The position numbers and the translations under genes were made by a program. From Sneathiella limimaris (GTDB taxonomy: Bacteria > Pseudomonadota > Alphaproteobacteria > Sneathiellales > Sneathiellaceae): 64,000 nucleotides of DNA. Positions within the stretch are counted from its first letter, which is position 1, and every line of letters starts with the position of its first letter. The stretch is taken from contig NZ_JABBYJ010000001.1 of assembly GCF_012932565.1 (NCBI RefSeq), positions 1,116,001 through 1,180,000 on the forward strand, in the 5' to 3' direction. Under the pieces are notes generated by a model. The model was given only the letters and a program-made list of their open reading frames with translations, was not told where the DNA came from and did no database searches. This document shows positions 8,386-15,831 of this stretch, one piece after another.

Positions 8386-9546
8386 TCAGCCTTTTCTTTT
8401 CTTGGGCAGGGTGTCCATCAGTTTACAAATGATACCAAGCATAACCTCATCAGCGCCGCCGCCGATGGAGGCGAGCCGGCCATCCCGGTAATTCCGACTG
8501 ACTAAGGTTTCATTCATGAAACCCATACCACCGTAATATTGAAGGCAGGCGTCATTTACCTCTCGGATCAGGCGGCCAGCTTTTAATTTCGCCATGGATG
8601 CCATCATGGTGACATTCTCACCATTGATGTAATCCTCTACTGCCCGGTAGGTGAGGGATCGGAGAAGCTCTACTTCGGTTTTGAGTTCTGCAAGCCGGAA
8701 ATGGACAACCTGATTATCAAGGATTGATTGGCCAAAGGCTTCTCTCTGGCGTGTATATTCAATTGTATCATCGATCGTCTTATCCAGCGTGCGAAGTGCA
8801 TTACCCGCTGCCCATAGACGCTCTTCCTGGAATTGAAGCATTTGATAAGTGAAGCCCATACCTTCTTCCCCGATGATATTTCTTTGGGGAACCCGAACAT
8901 CTTCGAAGTAGAGTTGTGCCGTGTCGGAGGAGCGCATGCCAAGCTTGTCCAGCTTGCGCGCAACAGTAATTCCTGGAGTGTCCATGGGAACAATGATGAG
9001 TGACTTGCTGCTATGAATAGGGCCGTCACTTGTGTTTACCAGCATGCACATGAAGTCGGCTTGCGTGCCGTTGGTGATCCACATTTTCTGACCGTTGATG
9101 ACGTAATCATCTCCGTCTTTGCGGGCATTGGATTTGATGTTTGCAACGTCTGAGCCGGCGCTGGGTTCAGAAACACCAATACAAGCCACATAGTCGCCTG
9201 AAATTGCGGGGCGAAGGAAATTTTCTTTCACATAGTCAGAGCCAAAACGGGCCAGTGCAGGTGTTGCCATATCTGTTTGGACACCAATTGCCATCGGAAC
9301 ACCGCCACAAGGTGCTTCACCTAAGGTTTCTGCCATCGCCAGGCTGAAGGAGTAATCAAGCCCCATGCCACCGTATTCTTCAGGCTTGCAAACACCTAAG
9401 AACCCTTGGTCGCCCATCTTTTTGAAGAGTTCTTTTGCTGGGAAAATTCCTTCAGCTTCCCAATCATCTACATGTGGGGTGATCTCCGCAGCGATAAATT
9501 TGCTGAGGGAATTCATGAATTCGCGATGTTCTTGTTTGTATAGCAT
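8386..9546 (-). CDS. Acyl-CoA dehydrogenase (citronellyl-/isovaleryl-CoA dehydrogenase-like)
   Basis: 386 residues with the family segments CIGVSEPSAGSDVANIKSNA and MWITNGTQADFM, and C-terminal ASIGGGADEVMLGIICKLMD. As in the sister enzyme at 5250, Gly replaces the MCAD-type Glu, while Glu-Arg at QFQEERLWAAGN fits the isovaleryl-CoA dehydrogenase catalytic position. It sits directly after the carboxyltransferase gene, the same order as atuC-atuD in Pseudomonas terpene clusters. Likely reaction: dehydrogenation of a branched or long acyl-CoA before carboxylation. It ends in a lysine-rich tail (LPKKRKG). AtuD versus LiuA type is not settled. Confidence 0.88.
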   Translation of the reverse strand: MLYKQEHREFMNSLSKFIAAEITPHVDDWEAEGIFPAKELFKKMGDQGFLGVCKPEEYGGMGLDYSFSLAMAETLGEAPCGGVPMAIGVQTDMATPALARFGSDYVKENFLRPAISGDYVACIGVSEPSAGSDVANIKSNARKDGDDYVINGQKMWITNGTQADFMCMLVNTSDGPIHSSKSLIIVPMDTPGITVARKLDKLGMRSSDTAQLYFEDVRVPQRNIIGEEGMGFTYQMLQFQEERLWAAGNALRTLDKTIDDTIEYTRQREAFGQSILDNQVVHFRLAELKTEVELLRSLTYRAVEDYINGENVTMMASMAKLKAGRLIREVNDACLQYYGGMGFMNETLVSRNYRDGRLASIGGGADEVMLGIICKLMDTLPKKRKG

Positions 9547-9564
9547 TTTTGTTTCCTCCCGAAT

Positions 9565-11187
9565 TTACATCCGCCCGATACCGAACGTGTTTGTATTTGT
9601 CTCCCGTTTGTCCCCTTCCATAGCGATGGAGAGGCAATAGCTGACGACTTTGCGGGTATCCCGCGGATCAATAAGCCCATCATCCCAAAGTCGTGCAGTT
9701 GCATATAGTGCCGTAGATTCTTTTTTTGTTCGGGCAATTATGCCTTGCTCCATTTTCGCTAATGCTTCCCGGTCAGGTTCTTGCCCCATACGCCGAAACT
9801 TCTCTTCGGTTACAATTGAGAGGACCTTGGCTGCCTGTTCTCCGCCCATGACGGCAACCTGATAGTTTGGCCAGGCGAAGATAAACCGTGGATCAAATGC
9901 GCGGCCGCACATACCATAATTTCCGGCTCCAAAACTGGCGCCAATATGAATGGTTATTTTGGGAACAGTGGCGTTTGTGACCGCCTGGATCATTTTGGAG
10001 CCATGCTTGACGATCCCGGCCTGCTCGGCTTCCGTACCAACCATGTAGCCCGTTGTATTTTGCAAGAAGAGAAGGGGCGTGCCAGACTGACTGCAAAGCT
10101 GAATGAACTGGGCAGCCTTTGCGGCTCCATCAGCATTAATTGGACCATTATTTCCGATGATTCCAACAGGTTGCCCTTCTATTTTGGCATGTCCGCAAAT
10201 AGTTGCATTGCCATATAACTCTTTAAAATCTAGAAACTCGGAACCATCCACGATACGGGCAATGACTTCTCGGACATCGTAGGGTTTGCGGTAGTCTGGG
10301 GAGACAATGCCAAGAAGTTCTTCTGCATCATAAAGGGGGTCTTCAAAGCTGTTTTGACCATAGGGCTCTGGGCGGTTTTCATTCCAGGGAAGGTTACTCA
10401 TGATCTCCCGTGCGATGCGAATACCGTCCCGATCATCATCTGCCAGATATTCGGAGACACCAGAGATTTCAGAATGCATTTCAGCGCCGCCCAATTCCTC
10501 ATCCGTTGCAATCTCTCCTGTTGCAGCTTTGAGAAGTGGGGGACCGGCTAAAAAGACCTTAGCTTTCTTTTTTACCATGACAACATAATCAGAAAGGCCA
10601 GGAAGATAAGCGCCACCTGCAGTGCTGGAACCGTGAACTACTGTGACTTGCGGAATGCCTGCGGCGGACATTCGGGCCTGGTTGGCAAATCCTTTGCCGC
10701 CTTTCACAAAGATCTCGGCTTGGTAAAGAAGATTTGCACCGCCAGATTCCACAAGATTGATAACCGGTAGTTTGTTTTTCAGAACAATTTCTTGTGCTCG
10801 CAGTGATTTTTCGAGCCCCATAGGTGCGATCGTTCCGCCTTTTATGGCACTGTCTGAAATCGAAATGAGGCAACGAATACCTGCCACATATCCAATCCCA
10901 ACAATAAGGCCACCGCCATAGATTTCTTCTTTGCCGTCATCATCGTGCATCCCCAGTCCAGCCAAGGTTGCCAGTTGCAAAAATGGAGCCCCCTTGTCCA
11001 GAAGCAGAGACAGTCGTTCTCTGGGGAGAAGCTGTCCGCGTTTTTCGAATTTTTCCTTCTTGGCGTTGGAAGTGTCGCGGATTTTCTGTTCCAGGTCTCT
11101 GAACTGCGTAATGAGTTCCAGCATTGCTTTTTCATTGGCAGCGTATGCTTCGCTGTTTTTATCAATGGAGGAGGTGATTACTGGCAT
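9565..11187 (-). CDS. Acyl-CoA carboxylase beta subunit (carboxyltransferase), geranyl-/methylcrotonyl-CoA type
   Basis: 540 residues, family-typical. It has an N-terminal crotonase-like half with LVESGGANLLYQAEIF and HGSSTAGGAYLPGLSDY, then FLAGPPLLKAATGEIATDEELGG. The C-terminal half carries the oxyanion segment FLQNTTGYMVG and FGAGNYGMCGRAFDPRFIFAWPN. Methylcrotonyl-CoA carboxylases typically have a bulky aromatic-rich FGRIFYNQAN stretch; here it is GGKGFANQAR, with Gly residues. That resembles my recollection of geranyl-CoA carboxylase, where a Gly opens the acyl pocket. With AtuB-like SDR upstream, a terpenoid substrate is attractive but inferred. It transfers CO2 from carboxybiotin to the gamma carbon of an enoyl-CoA. 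Confidence 0.88.
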   Translation of the reverse strand: MPVITSSIDKNSEAYAANEKAMLELITQFRDLEQKIRDTSNAKKEKFEKRGQLLPRERLSLLLDKGAPFLQLATLAGLGMHDDDGKEEIYGGGLIVGIGYVAGIRCLISISDSAIKGGTIAPMGLEKSLRAQEIVLKNKLPVINLVESGGANLLYQAEIFVKGGKGFANQARMSAAGIPQVTVVHGSSTAGGAYLPGLSDYVVMVKKKAKVFLAGPPLLKAATGEIATDEELGGAEMHSEISGVSEYLADDDRDGIRIAREIMSNLPWNENRPEPYGQNSFEDPLYDAEELLGIVSPDYRKPYDVREVIARIVDGSEFLDFKELYGNATICGHAKIEGQPVGIIGNNGPINADGAAKAAQFIQLCSQSGTPLLFLQNTTGYMVGTEAEQAGIVKHGSKMIQAVTNATVPKITIHIGASFGAGNYGMCGRAFDPRFIFAWPNYQVAVMGGEQAAKVLSIVTEEKFRRMGQEPDREALAKMEQGIIARTKKESTALYATARLWDDGLIDPRDTRKVVSYCLSIAMEGDKRETNTNTFGIGRM

Positions 11188-11195
11188 GGCTGGGG

Positions 11196-12068
11196 CTAGT
11201 CCTTATCCTGAAAAATCTTGGGTGTGACTGCCAGATGAAAACCGTCAAACGCAGTGTTGTTCTGATGGTTTTCCAATGGCCAATGTAGGCGGGCATTAGG
11301 CGCAGCACCGTCTACACGGATGCAATCTCCTGAAATAAATGCTGCTGCTTCTGATAAAAGAAAAACAATAGCAGCGGATGTCTCTGATTCCGTCCCCATG
11401 CGTTTCGCGGGATTGTATTCAGCCAACTTCTTTAATTGCGCCTGAAACCATTCTGGATAAGTGTCCATACCGGAAGACATAATCCAGCCTGGCGCAACCG
11501 CATTCACCCGAACACCAGCCGATGCCCATTCAACGGCAGCCGTTTCAGTAAAGCTCAACATTCCTTTTCGGGCGGCCCCTGAATGTCCCATGCCCGGCAT
11601 AGAGGTCCACATGTCAGCAACGATATTTACGATGGAGCCACCACCATTTTCTTTCATCCACTGGGTGAAACACTCGCGCGCAAAAAGAAAACCGCCGGTT
11701 AAATTGTTGTTCACAACAGCCTCCCATCCTTTTTGGCTGATGCTCTCAAGGGGAGCTGGGAACTGACCACCTGCGTTGTTGACGAGGCCATGAATGGCTC
11801 CGTGCTCTTTCAGGATGTTGCTAACCGTTTCTGTAACCGCTTTTTCATCGCGAATGTCGCAGGAATGAATGGAGGCATTGCCGCCAGCGCTGTGAATCTC
11901 TTCCTGAACGGTTTCCAGTTTGTCGATTGAACGGCCAACCAGGGCAACATCTGCGCCAAGGGAGATAAGCTCGTGGGCAGTGCATCGGCCAATGCCGCTT
12001 CCGCCACCCGTCACAATAATCTTCTGACCGGAAAAAAGGTCAGGACGGAAAATAGACCGGTACCCCAT
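11196..12068 (-). CDS. PECR/AtuB-like short-chain dehydrogenase
   Basis: 290 residues. Rossmann SDR with IIVTGGGSGIGRCTAHEL at the NAD(P) site and VNNAGGQFPAPLESIS in the core. The usual YxxxK stretch is replaced by GMGHSGAARKGM, the arrangement seen in peroxisomal trans-2-enoyl-CoA reductase and 2,4-dienoyl-CoA-reductase relatives rather than classical alcohol dehydrogenases. The N-terminus YRSIFRPDLFSG recalls citronellol-catabolism AtuB proteins. It is the first gene of the leftward operon and lies 8 bases before the carboxyltransferase gene. Probable role: NADPH-dependent reduction of an enoyl-CoA, or oxidation in an acyclic-terpene-like pathway. Exact reaction uncertain. Confidence 0.8.
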   Translation of the reverse strand: MGYRSIFRPDLFSGQKIIVTGGGSGIGRCTAHELISLGADVALVGRSIDKLETVQEEIHSAGGNASIHSCDIRDEKAVTETVSNILKEHGAIHGLVNNAGGQFPAPLESISQKGWEAVVNNNLTGGFLFARECFTQWMKENGGGSIVNIVADMWTSMPGMGHSGAARKGMLSFTETAAVEWASAGVRVNAVAPGWIMSSGMDTYPEWFQAQLKKLAEYNPAKRMGTESETSAAIVFLLSEAAAFISGDCIRVDGAAPNARLHWPLENHQNNTAFDGFHLAVTPKIFQDKD

Positions 12069-12164
12069 ATATACTGCGCCTCCCAGCTGTTTTTGTTTTT
12101 ATCCTGTCAGGCGTTTTCGTTTTTAAGTTGTTTGTCTGACAAGAGTGTTTGACTTCATGGTAGG

Positions 12165-12185
12165 TGACGTTTACGTTAACGTCAA
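12165..12185. promoter_or_regulatory. LiuR-like palindrome upstream of the carboxylase operon
   Basis: TTTACGTTAACGTCAA (12170 to 12185) is a 16-bp palindrome with one mismatch, nested in a TGACGT-8-ACGTCA inverted repeat (12165 to 12184). This closely resembles the TTTACGTnAACGTAAA operators known for the MerR-family regulator LiuR, which controls branched-chain amino acid degradation genes in proteobacteria. It lies about 100 bases upstream of the SDR start and about 70 upstream of the SCP2 gene, so it could control either or both. No MerR-family regulator gene is present in the window. Confidence 0.6.
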
Positions 12186-12255
12186 GCAAGGAGTTGTGCA
12201 GAAATGCTTGGCTCAAGGCCACTTAAAAGTCTAGGCGAGGAAAGGATTCCAGAGA

Positions 12256-12558
12256 ATGGCGACTTTAGAGGAAATCACAGAAGCAATGAAAGACCGCATT
12301 GGTGAAGATTGCGGGCTTGGCGCGACCTTGAAATTCGATTTCAAAGGTGACGGCTTTATTTTTGTGGACGCGGAAACAGTTCCGAATGTTGTGAATAATG
12401 AAGATGCTGATGCAGATTGCACCATTAAAATCACAATTGAGAATTTTGAGAAACTGGCGGCTGGTGATTTGGACCCAACAACAGCTTTCATGATGGGTAA
12501 GCTTAAGATTGAAGGCAATATGGGAATTGCCATGAAACTTCAGAGTGTTTTTTCTTAA
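12256..12558 (+). CDS. SCP2 sterol-binding domain protein
   Basis: 100 residues forming a single SCP-2 domain: KDRIGEDCGLGATLKFDFKG, then ADCTIKITIENFEKLAAGDLDPTTAFMMGKLKIEGNMGIAMKLQ, which is the family's characteristic C-terminal half. Such proteins bind acyl chains, acyl-CoAs or other hydrophobic ligands in a tunnel and act as carriers. It is divergent from the acyl-CoA carboxylase operon and shares the LiuR-like spacer, consistent with carrying an intermediate of that pathway. A hairpin terminator follows, so it is probably a single-gene transcript. Confidence 0.88.
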   Translation: MATLEEITEAMKDRIGEDCGLGATLKFDFKGDGFIFVDAETVPNVVNNEDADADCTIKITIENFEKLAAGDLDPTTAFMMGKLKIEGNMGIAMKLQSVFS

Positions 12559-12591
12559 GACCTCAAATTTTGTATATTGAATCTTGAAATT

Positions 12592-12619
12592 GCGGCCTGA
12601 GATTTTAGGCCGCTTTTTT
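12592..12619 (+). terminator. Rho-independent terminator after SCP2 gene
   Basis: GCGGCCT (12592 to 12598) pairs with AGGCCGC (12607 to 12613), followed by a T-run. Confidence 0.88.
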
Positions 12620-12814
12620 CTATTTAGATTCTCATATCCAAGTTGGATAGCAAGTGAAGTGCTTTATAAATCGGCTTAAACGCCAGTATTTATATGGAAT
12701 TTCGAGAGGTTGAGAGAAAATTGGATGAAATTGAATTTTTTTCTGTACCTTTGAGAAACGAACCAGTATGTAAAGCCCTTCGAATTTAAACTTGAACCGA
12801 ACGGAGCTAGTCAC

Positions 12815-13018
12815 ATGACAGCAAGATCTGCACGGAACGGCCGCAATCAGGGCGGCAAAAGCCGCAAAAAAGGCGGTGGCGGACGCGGTAACGGCGGAAC
12901 TAAAAACTGCCGTTCAAACGCACAGCGCGCTGCTCGCAAACTGACATTGAAAATGGGGCGCCACGCTTCCCGTCGTCAGTTGAAGAAAGTCCGCGAAGCG
13001 ACAAAGGCTGCTGCCTAA
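12815..13018 (+). CDS. Small, very basic Gly/Arg/Lys-rich protein of unknown function
   Basis: 67 residues. I do not recognise the family. The N-terminal half is Gly/Lys/Arg/Asn rich (NQGGKSRKKGGGGRGNGG). The C-terminal half is likely helical and basic (RSNAQRAARKLTLKMGRHASRRQLKKVREATKAAA in parts), with one Cys. CGGAG lies 8 bases upstream of the ATG and a strong hairpin terminator follows, so it looks like a real single-gene unit despite its size. Charge and composition suggest binding to RNA, DNA or the ribosome. A chance open frame is unlikely given the ribosome binding site, terminator and codon pattern. Confidence 0.7.
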   Translation: MTARSARNGRNQGGKSRKKGGGGRGNGGTKNCRSNAQRAARKLTLKMGRHASRRQLKKVREATKAAA

Positions 13019-13040
13019 GTCGACTTTAAAGAAATTTAAA

Positions 13041-13074
13041 AAAAGCTGCTCCTAATTAAGAGCAGCTTTTTTTA
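13041..13074. terminator. Bidirectional Rho-independent terminator
   Basis: AAAAGCTGCTC (13041 to 13051) pairs with GAGCAGCTTTT (13060 to 13070), with A- and T-runs on the two sides. It serves the small basic gene and the convergent exonuclease gene, whose stop codon overlaps the right edge. Confidence 0.88.
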
Positions 13075-13626
13075 TGCCCCTTCCTCTAATTGGGTATAGC
13101 GCTCCCCAACATTTTGAAAACCGGATTCAAAATCCCAACCATCTTTTTCTGCGGCAATGACGATATTTGCGCAAGCCCGGCTGTCTGACAGGGCATCATG
13201 GTGGTTTAATTCCAAATTCAGAAAATGAGCGACATTTGGAAGCTTTGTTGGGCGCACATTCCACATCGATCTGGCAAGTTTGACCGTACAGACAAATTCT
13301 GGCTCTGGTGGGGGTATGTTAAAGGTTTCACAGCAGGCGTTGAGTACCTTTTTGTCAAAACCGGAATTGTGGGCGGAGAGAAAATCTACGTCTTGAAAGA
13401 GATATTCAATATCTGGCCATACGCCATCAAACAGAGGCTCTAAAGCCACATCCTCGAATGTCAGTCCATGAATATGGGTGAAAAAAAACTCTGGGCTGGG
13501 TGGCTGGATAAGACGGCTTACCTCTTCAACGATGGCGCCGTTCTCTACACGAACAAGTCCAATCGCACAGGCACTGTCAGCCCCGTAATTGGCAGTTTCG
13601 AAGTCAATAGCGAGAAATTTACTCAT
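13072..13626 (-). CDS. DEDDh-family 3'-5' exonuclease (DNA polymerase III epsilon-like)
   Basis: 184 residues. The three exonuclease motifs are visible: Exo I FLAIDFETANYG near the N-terminus (Asp and Glu metal ligands), Exo II SAHNSGFDKKVL near residue 100, and Exo III HDALSDSRACANI near residue 145 (His and Asp). This is the single-domain form, without the polymerase-binding tail of DnaQ; such proteins degrade single-stranded ends of DNA or RNA and act in repair or RNA turnover. It is flanked by a terminator at each end, so it is probably monocistronic. Substrate not predictable. Confidence 0.85.
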   Translation of the reverse strand: MSKFLAIDFETANYGADSACAIGLVRVENGAIVEEVSRLIQPPSPEFFFTHIHGLTFEDVALEPLFDGVWPDIEYLFQDVDFLSAHNSGFDKKVLNACCETFNIPPPEPEFVCTVKLARSMWNVRPTKLPNVAHFLNLELNHHDALSDSRACANIVIAAEKDGWDFESGFQNVGERYTQLEEGA

Positions 13627-13640
13627 TGTTGCAGTCTAAA

Positions 13641-13673
13641 AGAAAACTCCCGGAAGGTCATCCGGGAGTTTTG
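13641..13673 (-). terminator. Rho-independent terminator after fadD
   Basis: AAACTCCCGGA (13644 to 13654) pairs with TCCGGGAGTTT (13661 to 13671). On the minus strand the stem is followed by TTTTCTTTT, fitting termination of the acyl-CoA ligase transcript. Confidence 0.82.
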
Positions 13674-13683
13674 AAAAAGTCGT

Positions 13684-15402
13684 TTAAGCAGAAGCTTTAT
13701 TCTTCGCTTCGTACTTGAGTCGTTCCTCTTCAACCAATTCTTTCTTGGAGAGCTTGCCGACAAGTGTTTTGGGAAGTTCAGGCCGGAATTCCACCGCAGC
13801 AGGGAGCTCATGTTTACCAAGCTTATCTTTCAGAAACTCACGAAGTTCTTCCAGTGAGAACTCGCTGGCGCCTTGCTTCAGTTTAATAAAGGCTTTTGCC
13901 GCTTCACCGCGATACTCGTCTGGAACACCAATAACTGTGACTTCCTCTACAGAAGGATGTTCGAAGATGGCCTCTTCGATAATTCGTGGATAGACGTTAA
14001 AGCCACCGGAGGTGATCATGTCTTTTGTCCGGTCCACGATATGCATGTAACCATCTTCATCCAGATAGCCAGTATCACCGGTCAGGAAAAAGTCACCGAT
14101 AAATGATTCAGCTGTTGCTTCGGGTTTATTCCAATATCCTTTCATGACATTCGGACCCTTGATGCCAATTTCACCAATTTCTCCGGTTGGCATAAGCTTG
14201 CTTTTGTCATCAACGCTGAAAATTCGAATTTCAACACCAGGTACCGGAACACCAGCTGCCCCAGCGACCCGTTTTTCGGTCATGGGTGTGGATGTGCCGG
14301 CTGGTGAAGTCTCTGTCATGCCCCAGCCTTCAAGAAGGCGGCACCCTGTAACCCGCTGGAAATGATCCTGGACTTCAACAGGAAGCGGTGCGCCGCCCGA
14401 TGCACAGAATTTGAGGGAGCTGAGGTCATATTTGCTAACCTCAGGGTGATTGGCAATCGCCATATACATAGTAGGAACGCCCGGGAAAACCGTTGGTTTT
14501 TTCTTGTCCAGATCCTTCATGACTGCATCCAGTTCGAATTTTGGATGCAGGATCAATTCCGCGCCACCATCGATTCCGAAGTTCATGTTAACCGTCAGCG
14601 CATAAATATGGAAAAGGGGGAGCACGCACATCACCCGCTCTGATCCATCCACAAGAACTGCATCATCCCCTTGCTGCATGGCCCGTAACTGCTGGCATGC
14701 GGCGACAAGGTTAGTGTGGGACAGCATTGCTCCTTTTGGTAGGCCCGTTGTGCCGCCCGTATATTGGAGAACTGCGATCCTTTCGTCAGGATTTTTGACG
14801 GGAACCGCATCATATTGACCGTCGTTGGACGTTAGTTGCTTAAAGGTAATGTGCTGACTGTCCCGCGGAACGGATGCGATTTCCTTTGATTTAACCAGTG
14901 GGTATAGAAGGTTTTTAGGGAACGGGAGAACTTCCTTCAAATTACCAACAATGATTTTTTTCAATCGTGTTTTGCTGAGCAATTTTGCGATATTGGGATA
15001 TAGGACCTCTAGATCCAATGTCACCATGAAGTCAGTTTCACTATCTTCAATCTTGTGAACAAGTTCTCTTTCTGCATCCAACGGGGAATAGTTTACGACG
15101 GTTCCACCAGCCTTCAGAATGGCAAAGAAACAAACAATGTAGTGAGGCGTGTTCGGCAGATAGAGGCCAACATGAACACCTTTCTTCACACCAAGCTGCT
15201 GAAACCCCTTGGCGGCCTTGTTGACCAGGCTATTAAGCTCTGCATAGGTAATTTTTTTGTCCATGAAATCGATGGCAAAATTACCCGGCCATTTTTTGAC
15301 AGCTTCATCCAGAATTGCATAAACGGGTTTCTTATCGATTTCGATTTCCCATTTAACACCTGCCGGATATGATTTTTCCCACGCAAAATCTGACATATTC
15401 AC
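13684..15402 (-). CDS. fadD: Long-chain fatty acid-CoA ligase (AMP-binding)
   Basis: 572 residues. ANL-superfamily landmarks are the P-loop YTGGTTGLPKGAMLSHTN, GWGMTETSP, the hinge region TGDTGYLDEDGYMHIVDRTKD, SGGFNVYP, and the C-terminal catalytic lysine in LVGKLSKKEL. It activates free fatty (or similar carboxylic) acids to acyl-CoA through an acyl-adenylate. It is a single-gene unit with its own terminator, among many beta-oxidation genes. Length and motifs fit FadD/LcfB-type ligases; medium-chain, long-chain or aromatic substrate choice is not visible. The gene symbol is by family similarity. Confidence 0.88.
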   Translation of the reverse strand: MNMSDFAWEKSYPAGVKWEIEIDKKPVYAILDEAVKKWPGNFAIDFMDKKITYAELNSLVNKAAKGFQQLGVKKGVHVGLYLPNTPHYIVCFFAILKAGGTVVNYSPLDAERELVHKIEDSETDFMVTLDLEVLYPNIAKLLSKTRLKKIIVGNLKEVLPFPKNLLYPLVKSKEIASVPRDSQHITFKQLTSNDGQYDAVPVKNPDERIAVLQYTGGTTGLPKGAMLSHTNLVAACQQLRAMQQGDDAVLVDGSERVMCVLPLFHIYALTVNMNFGIDGGAELILHPKFELDAVMKDLDKKKPTVFPGVPTMYMAIANHPEVSKYDLSSLKFCASGGAPLPVEVQDHFQRVTGCRLLEGWGMTETSPAGTSTPMTEKRVAGAAGVPVPGVEIRIFSVDDKSKLMPTGEIGEIGIKGPNVMKGYWNKPEATAESFIGDFFLTGDTGYLDEDGYMHIVDRTKDMITSGGFNVYPRIIEEAIFEHPSVEEVTVIGVPDEYRGEAAKAFIKLKQGASEFSLEELREFLKDKLGKHELPAAVEFRPELPKTLVGKLSKKELVEEERLKYEAKNKASA

Positions 15403-15606
15403 TCCCCTTTAGATTCGCTAAAGCCCTGTAGACTTTTGTGATTAAATTACGTTGAACAGGTTAGGCTGGTCAAAGGGAAATTATGCCAAATTCCCGTTTT
15501 TATTGCACTTCAAAGCGTTGTTGCGCTTCAATTCCAGCTACTTTGCGTTGGATCAATGACCTCCGGTCACTTTATTCTAGCTTGTTTTCTAAAAAAGGAG
15601 AGGTGA

Positions 15607-15825
15607 ATGACGACCGCAAGTGAACTGGCGAAAATAGCTGTTACTGAAGCGATGCAAAAGGCAGCTGACCTGAAATTAAGCGAGGATGCGCTCGCAAGAG
15701 CATTAGTAACCGAAGCCATTGGTATATTCCGGCTCAGCCGGAATAATTCTGACATCGCCAGTGAGTTGGAATTTATTGCTGAACATCTTGATGAAGATGA
15801 ACAATACACCTTCATGCGGCCTTAA
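15607..15825 (+). CDS. Small acidic helical protein of unknown function
   Basis: 72 residues; family not recognised. The sequence (start MTTASELAKIAVTEAMQKAA) predicts mostly amphipathic helices with an acidic C-terminus (EHLDEDEQYTF). AAGGAG lies 8 bases upstream of the ATG, a good ribosome binding site. The stop is a few bases from the convergent stop of the PLP-dehydratase gene. The 204-base spacer before it contains no hairpin or other feature I can name. Similar small proteins in alphaproteobacteria are usually annotated hypothetical. Confidence 0.7.
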   Translation: MTTASELAKIAVTEAMQKAADLKLSEDALARALVTEAIGIFRLSRNNSDIASELEFIAEHLDEDEQYTFMRP

Positions 15826-15831
15826 GGACAC

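Noticed and set aside
12040-12222. A short minus-strand frame of 60 codons in the SDR upstream spacer
   Set aside because: It overlaps the operator region and the SDR start, lacks a ribosome site and has no protein-like features.
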